The translations under genes and the position numbers were made by a program. Below the pieces are notes generated by a model. That model ran no database searches. It was not told where the DNA came from and saw only the letters and a list, made by a program, of their open reading frames with translations. Below, piece after piece: positions 8,014-11,736 of a stretch of DNA of 11,736 nucleotides (positions are counted from its first letter, which is position 1; every line of letters begins with the position of its first letter). This DNA comes from UBA7236 sp964638865 (GTDB lineage Bacteria; Bacteroidota; Bacteroidia; Chitinophagales; BACL12): positions 1 to 11,736 of the forward strand of contig CAZXBG010000126.1 in the NCBI GenBank assembly GCA_964638865.1, read 5' to 3'.

Positions 8014-8083
8014 GTTTTAAATTGTTTTAAAATTGTAGAGACGCAATGCATTGCGTCTCTACAATTTTAAAACAATTTAAAAC
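8014..8083. repeat. Perfect 70-nt palindrome, copy 1 of a dispersed element
   Basis: Bases 8014-8083 form a perfect inverted repeat with 35-nt arms and no loop, centred between 8048 and 8049. The 38-nt core (8030-8067), containing TAGAGACGCAATG and its complement, is identical to 11602-11639. The outer 16 nt of each arm are unrelated to copy 2 but complementary to each other. The left arm itself contains a near-direct repeat, TTTTAAATTG then TTTTAAAATTG. The GC stem followed by AATTTT on either strand could act as a bidirectional terminator between recQ and scpA. Palindromes of this sort are common intergenic repeats in Bacteroidota, but this one's mobility or function is inference. Confidence 0.95.
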
Positions 8084-8122
8084 TACTGTGATTGTGACTG
8101 CCTTCTGCCATTGCCACTGCCC
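8084..8122. repeat. Degenerate hexanucleotide tract right of palindrome copy 1
   Basis: The 39-nt stretch between the palindrome and the recQ stop reads as imperfect hexamers of the type [g/c]a[c/t]tg[t/c]: tactgt, gattgt, gactgc, then cttctgc, cattgc, cactgc. No coding potential is seen. Confidence 0.6.
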
Positions 8123-8123
8123 A

Positions 8124-10322
8124 TTAATTAGCCACCTCACTCATAAATTTAATGTGCAACAATCTCAATTCTTCAAATTCAAGTCCTTCATCGCTCAGAT
8201 CGTTAAATGCTGTTTTTAGATCTGCGGTTTTCATCTCTATAAAATAATCGTGCACTGTTTCCTGAATATCTTCTTCTATCAGATCATCGAGATAATAATT
8301 TAAACTCAATTTTGTACCTGAGGAAACAATGGTTTCAATTTCGTCGATAAAATCCGGGAAATTTAATCCTATTGTTTTTGCAATATCAGGAAGAGGCATT
8401 TTTTTGTCTATCAACTGAATGATCTTCACTTTATGTGCCGATTTATTCACCACCTGTTTCATTACAAATTCAGATGGTTTTTCAATTTCATTTTCCTCTA
8501 CATAAATACTGATCAGTTCTAAAAATTCTTTTCCGTATTTATCGGCTTTTCCTTTACTTACGCCCGAAATTTTCACCATTTCATCCATTGTTTCAGGATA
8601 CATGGTTGCCATTTCTTCCAATGAATTTTCAGAAAATAAAACGTATGGTGGTAATCCGGCGTCCTTTGCCAAACGTTCGCGTAATGATGTTAAAAGATCC
8701 ATCAACATTGGATCCAATACACTTTTTCCTGCAGCATTATCCAGATCAATATCGGTAGTATCTGTTTCGTAATCGTGATTTAAGGAGATCATCACCGATT
8801 TAGGATGTTTGATAAAATCTCTTCCCTTTTCGGTTAATTTTATTAAACCATATTGTTCAATGTCCTTGTAAACAAATTCATTTAAAAGACATTGGCGTAA
8901 AATAGAATTCCAGAAGTGATCATCTTTTTCTTTTCCAACACCGAATAATTCAATTTTATCGTGGCGATAATTTTGATTTTCCGTTGTGCTTTTTCCAACC
9001 AACAAATCCACTAAATAAGGTATATGATGATTTTCGTTTACAAAATCCACTATTTTCAATGCGTTCTGCACATATTCTTTTCCTTCAATTTTTTCTTTTG
9101 GTTTCAGACAGTTGTCGCAGCTACCACAATTCCCCTGACCATATTCTTCGCCAAAATAAAATAATAAAAATCTTCTTCTGCACACACTTGTTTCGGCATA
9201 AGCAGCAGTTTCGGCAAGTAATTGCGCACCCATTTCGCGTTCGGCCAATGGCTTATCGCGCATGAATTTTTCTAATTTTTCAATATCCTTATAACTATAG
9301 AAGGCAATACATTTTCCTTCCAATCCATCTCTTCCCGCGCGACCTGTTTCCTGATAATAATTTTCTATGGATTTTGGAATATCAAAGTGAATTACAAAAC
9401 GCACATCCGGTTTATCAATTCCCATTCCGAAGGCAATTGTTGCAACAATAATTTGATGATCCTGCATTAAAAATCTGTCCTGCACTTCCGGTCTGGTTTG
9501 TGCGTCCATTCCCGCATGATAAGCACCAGCTTTTATTCCATTAATAGTGAGCACTTTAGCAATATCCTCCGTTGATTTTCTGTTCAGGCAATATACTATA
9601 CCCGATTTTTTCGGATTTTCTTTTATAAAACGAACGATCTGTTTTATTGCATATTCTCTGGTTCTTTTGGGGCGAATTTCATAATATAAATTCGGGCGGT
9701 TGAAGGAGGAAATAAATATGTTTGGATCCTGAAGGTCGAGATTCTTTTTAATATCACTCTGCACCTTTGGAGTTGCTGTTGCGGTAAGTGCTATAATAGG
9801 AATACGATCGTTTATCGTTTCTATCATCGTGCGTATCTGGCGGTATTCCGGGCGGAAATCGTGTCCCCATTCCGAAATACAATGGGCTTCATCCACCCCA
9901 ACAAAAGAAACTTTTATCCCTTTAAAAAACTCAATATTTTCCTCTTTTTTAAGCGTTTCCGGGGCCACGTATAACATTTTAGTGCGACCCTCTGTAATAT
10001 CCGCCTTTACCTTTTTAACCATTTGCCGGTTAAGGGAAGAATTTAAAAAGTGAGCAATATCATTATTGCTGCTATAGCTGCGAACCAGATCCACCTGGTT
10101 CTTCATGAGTGCTATCAACGGGGAAACTATTATAGCCGTGCCTTCCAGCATTAACGCCGGCAATTGATAGCAAAGTGATTTTCCACCGCCTGTGGGCATT
10201 AATACCAAGGTATCTTTTCCCGCTAACAAACTTTCGATGATCTCCTCCTGATTTCCCTTAAACGAGTCGAAACCAAAATACTCCTTTAGAGCTTCCTTAA
10301 TTGTCATATTAGATACTTCCAT
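8124..10322 (-). CDS. recQ: ATP-dependent DNA helicase RecQ
   Basis: 732 residues, in the usual range for Bacteroidota RecQ. Superfamily 2 helicase motifs appear in order: GNQEEII (Q motif, about 23), Walker A MPTGGGKS (Lys48), DEAH (144-147) with CISEWGHDFRPEY, ALTATAT (178-184), GIVYCLNRK (241-249), VATIAFGMGIDKPDVR and QETGRAGRDG (324-333). A zinc site follows (Cys381, 399, 402, 405), then an RQC winged helix and an HRDC domain (about 537-610). A further C-terminal helix-turn-helix-like extension (about 625-732, KVKIIQLIDKKMPLPDIAKTIGL) is typical of longer RecQ proteins. It unwinds DNA 3' to 5' in recombination and fork repair. Two starts are possible: ATG 10322, with AGAGAGG directly before it, or ATG 10307, with GGAAG eight bases upstream. 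It is divergent from manC. Confidence 0.97.
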   Translation of the reverse strand: MEVSNMTIKEALKEYFGFDSFKGNQEEIIESLLAGKDTLVLMPTGGGKSLCYQLPALMLEGTAIIVSPLIALMKNQVDLVRSYSSNNDIAHFLNSSLNRQMVKKVKADITEGRTKMLYVAPETLKKEENIEFFKGIKVSFVGVDEAHCISEWGHDFRPEYRQIRTMIETINDRIPIIALTATATPKVQSDIKKNLDLQDPNIFISSFNRPNLYYEIRPKRTREYAIKQIVRFIKENPKKSGIVYCLNRKSTEDIAKVLTINGIKAGAYHAGMDAQTRPEVQDRFLMQDHQIIVATIAFGMGIDKPDVRFVIHFDIPKSIENYYQETGRAGRDGLEGKCIAFYSYKDIEKLEKFMRDKPLAEREMGAQLLAETAAYAETSVCRRRFLLFYFGEEYGQGNCGSCDNCLKPKEKIEGKEYVQNALKIVDFVNENHHIPYLVDLLVGKSTTENQNYRHDKIELFGVGKEKDDHFWNSILRQCLLNEFVYKDIEQYGLIKLTEKGRDFIKHPKSVMISLNHDYETDTTDIDLDNAAGKSVLDPMLMDLLTSLRERLAKDAGLPPYVLFSENSLEEMATMYPETMDEMVKISGVSKGKADKYGKEFLELISIYVEENEIEKPSEFVMKQVVNKSAHKVKIIQLIDKKMPLPDIAKTIGLNFPDFIDEIETIVSSGTKLSLNYYLDDLIEEDIQETVHDYFIEMKTADLKTAFNDLSDEGLEFEELRLLHIKFMSEVAN

Positions 10323-10369
10323 CCTCTCTGTTCAGTTTATTGTTTATTTTAAACAAGTTCGTTTTGGGG

Positions 10370-10377
10370 TATATTTG
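10370..10377 (+). promoter_or_regulatory. Predicted -7 box of the manC promoter (TATATTTG)
   Basis: TATATTTG is an exact match to the Bacteroidota -7 consensus TAnnTTTG, and it is the same octamer seen before the S41 gene. Transcription would begin near 10382-10384, giving a manC leader of about 117 nt. No convincing TTTG at -33 is present at normal spacing, so support is moderate. Confidence 0.45.
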
Positions 10378-10382
10378 TCGCT

Positions 10383-10422
10383 GAAATTAAAACGCATCCC
10401 AAAACACTTACGTTTTAATTTC
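10383..10422 (+). promoter_or_regulatory. Stem-loop at the predicted 5' end of the manC leader
   Basis: GAAATTAAAACG (10383-10394) and CGTTTTAATTTC (10411-10422) are perfect 12-nt inverted repeats separated by 16 nt. The first arm begins where transcription from the TATATTTG box would start. It could be a 5' mRNA-stabilising hairpin, or an operator for a dimeric regulator in the recQ-manC intergenic region. The stem is AT-rich and not followed by a T run, so it is not a convincing terminator. Confidence 0.4.
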
Positions 10423-10499
10423 CGAATTAGAATCGTCTTCTAAATATAAATAATTTTTATAAAACAGTTCTCTTTAGTAGAATTTTATCATCAGCGGCA

Positions 10500-11579
10500 A
10501 TGAGTAAAGTTTATGTGGCTATTATGGCCGGAGGCATTGGGAGCAGGTTTTGGCCTGAGAGCAGAATAAAAAAACCAAAACAGTTTTTAGATATTCTTAA
10601 CACAGGTGAAACACTAATCCAAACGACCTATAACCGTTTTTTAAAAATAGCTGACAAAGATAATATTTTCATCGTAACAAATGAACAATATGTATCAATT
10701 ATTAATGAGCAACTTCCCGGGGTTGATAAATCGCGCATTTTAGCTGAGCCAATGCGAAAAAATACTGCGCCCTGTATTGCCTATGCTTGTCATAAAATTG
10801 CCAGTATTGACCCGGATGCAAATATTGTTATTGCACCCAGCGATCATTTAATGCTGAATGAAGAAAAATTTTTATATGTAATTCTCGAGGCATTGGAATA
10901 CACCGTTAAAAAGGATGTATTAGTTACATTGGGTATAAAACCGAGTCGCCCCGACACGGGATATGGTTACATACAATTCAATGAGACCGCAGTACACAGA
11001 GATATTCACAAGGTAAAGACCTTCACCGAAAAACCTGATATGGAGCTGGCCCGTACTTTTATTATAAGCGGCGATTTTCTGTGGAATTCAGGAATATTTA
11101 TTTGGAATGCCAAAGCAATAATGGCAGCCTTCGATAAATATCAACAAGACATACATCAGGCATTCTGGGCTGCCAGAAAGGCTTTTGGCAAAAAAGATGA
11201 ATATCGGCTGATGGAAAAAGCCTATAGTATTTGCCCAAATATTTCCATTGATTATGCAATTATGGAAAAAGCAGATAATGTTTTTGTAATTCCCGCCTCC
11301 TTCGGCTGGAGCGACCTTGGAACCTGGGCGAGTTTGTGGGAAAATTATGAAAAAGACTACTACGGTAACGCCGTAAAAGGCGAAAATGTAATGATTTACG
11401 ACTCCACCAATTGTATGGTTATGGTGCCTGATAAAAAATTAGTCATCCTCCAAGGCCTCGAAGACTATATCGTGATCGACACCGGCGACGCTCTCCTCAT
11501 CTGCAAAAAAGACAAAGAACAGGAAATTAAGGAGATGACCGCGGATATTAAAAGGAAGGAGCTGGATGAGTATCTTTAA
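10500..11579 (+). CDS. manC: Mannose-1-phosphate guanylyltransferase (GDP-mannose pyrophosphorylase)
   Basis: 359 residues, the short single-function form without the C-terminal phosphomannose isomerase domain found in bifunctional ManC/AlgA. Sugar nucleotidyltransferase motifs: AGGIGSRFWPESRIKKPKQF (10-29, with signature Arg16 and Lys27), AEPMRKNTAPCIAYA (82-96), APSDHLM (112-118, metal-binding Asp115), TLGIKPSRPDTGYGYI, FTEKPD (175-180), GDFLWNSGIFIW, SIDYAIMEKA and FGWSDLGTW (268-276). It joins GTP and mannose-1-phosphate to form GDP-mannose in the cytoplasm, the precursor for mannose, fucose and related surface-glycan residues. The only start considered is ATG 10500, with no clear Shine-Dalgarno. 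It stands alone here, divergent from recQ, with no glycan-synthesis neighbours in view; palindrome copy 2 begins 11 nt after its stop. Confidence 0.95.
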   Translation: MSKVYVAIMAGGIGSRFWPESRIKKPKQFLDILNTGETLIQTTYNRFLKIADKDNIFIVTNEQYVSIINEQLPGVDKSRILAEPMRKNTAPCIAYACHKIASIDPDANIVIAPSDHLMLNEEKFLYVILEALEYTVKKDVLVTLGIKPSRPDTGYGYIQFNETAVHRDIHKVKTFTEKPDMELARTFIISGDFLWNSGIFIWNAKAIMAAFDKYQQDIHQAFWAARKAFGKKDEYRLMEKAYSICPNISIDYAIMEKADNVFVIPASFGWSDLGTWASLWENYEKDYYGNAVKGENVMIYDSTNCMVMVPDKKLVILQGLEDYIVIDTGDALLICKKDKEQEIKEMTADIKRKELDEYL

Positions 11580-11590
11580 GTGGAAGGGTT

Positions 11591-11650
11591 AAAATTTTTC
11601 TAAATTGTAGAGACGCAATGCATTGCGTCTCTACAATTTAGAAAAATTTT
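11591..11650. repeat. Perfect 60-nt palindrome, copy 2 of the dispersed element
   Basis: Bases 11591-11650 form a perfect inverted repeat with 30-nt arms, centred between 11620 and 11621. The arms continue imperfectly outward if a one-base bulge is allowed. The 38-nt core at 11602-11639 is identical to copy 1. The outer arms (AAAATTTTTCT and its complement) differ completely from those of copy 1. It lies just after the manC stop and could serve as the manC terminator. Confidence 0.95.
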
Positions 11651-11696
11651 CAACTACAATGCCTGCAACTATGACCGCAACTGTGACTGTGACTTT
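11651..11696. repeat. Degenerate hexanucleotide tract right of palindrome copy 2
   Basis: The stretch after the palindrome reads as imperfect hexamers (aactat, gaccgc, aactgt, gactgt, gact), the same family as the tracts flanking copy 1. It then passes into TTTTAAAAAGG. No ORF is seen. Confidence 0.55.
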
Positions 11697-11709
11697 TAAA
11701 AAGGAGCTT

Positions 11710-11736
11710 ACTCACCATTGACCACTCACCATTGAC
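11710..11736. repeat. 14-bp direct tandem repeat at right edge
   Basis: ACTCACCATTGACC at 11710-11723 is followed directly by 13 matching bases at 11724-11736, where the window ends. The array may continue beyond the edge, so its copy number is unknown. Confidence 0.7.

Noticed and set aside
8014..8083. CRISPR array or tRNA-like structure
   Set aside because: The structure is a single perfect palindrome with no spacer-repeat pattern, and no cloverleaf can be drawn. The second copy is 3.5 kb away.
8984..9265. Plus-strand open frame inside recQ
   Set aside because: It is the reverse complement of well-conserved RecQ sequence (zinc-site and winged-helix region) and has no recognisable protein features.

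Overview
The window looks like chromosome from an AT-rich member of the Bacteroidota. The evidence is a surface protein ending in a type IX secretion (T9SS) sorting domain, TAnnTTTG-type promoter octamers, start codons with little or no Shine-Dalgarno sequence, and Bacteroidota-style RecQ, ScpA, Kbl and ManC proteins. No family or genus can be fixed from sequence alone. No tRNA, rRNA, CRISPR array, transposase, integrase or phage gene is visible.

Layout: (1) 1-3175, minus strand, is filled by one large gene for a secreted, T9SS-sorted protein of at least 1058 residues: signal peptide, N-terminal region, glycine-rich region, seven 76-residue PKD/Ig-like repeats and a C-terminal sorting domain. 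Its stop codon is probably just off the left edge. (2) 3312-6027, plus strand, is a short same-strand run: a small PDZ-less S41 peptidase, glycine C-acetyltransferase (kbl), and a small lipoprotein starting 5 nt after kbl. (3) 6080-10322, minus strand, holds recQ, then scpA, then a flippase-like membrane protein whose start overlaps the end of scpA. (4) 10500-11579, plus strand, is a stand-alone mannose-1-phosphate guanylyltransferase (manC), divergent from recQ, with a stem-loop in its predicted leader.

Most of these genes are housekeeping or common accessory genes: DNA repair (recQ), chromosome condensation (scpA), threonine/glycine interconversion (kbl) and GDP-mannose supply (manC). The envelope theme comes from the T9SS surface protein, the exported peptidase, the lipoprotein and the flippase-like protein. 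ManC may feed surface glycans, but nothing here links it directly to the T9SS protein.

The most unusual non-coding feature is a dispersed palindrome present twice (8014-8083 and 11591-11650). Both copies share an identical 38-nt core. The outer arms differ completely between copies, yet each pair of outer arms is perfectly self-complementary. Degenerate hexanucleotide (gactgY-like) tracts flank the copies. The second strong pattern is the exact 228-bp period of all seven repeats in the surface-protein gene. No complete new multi-gene system is evident.
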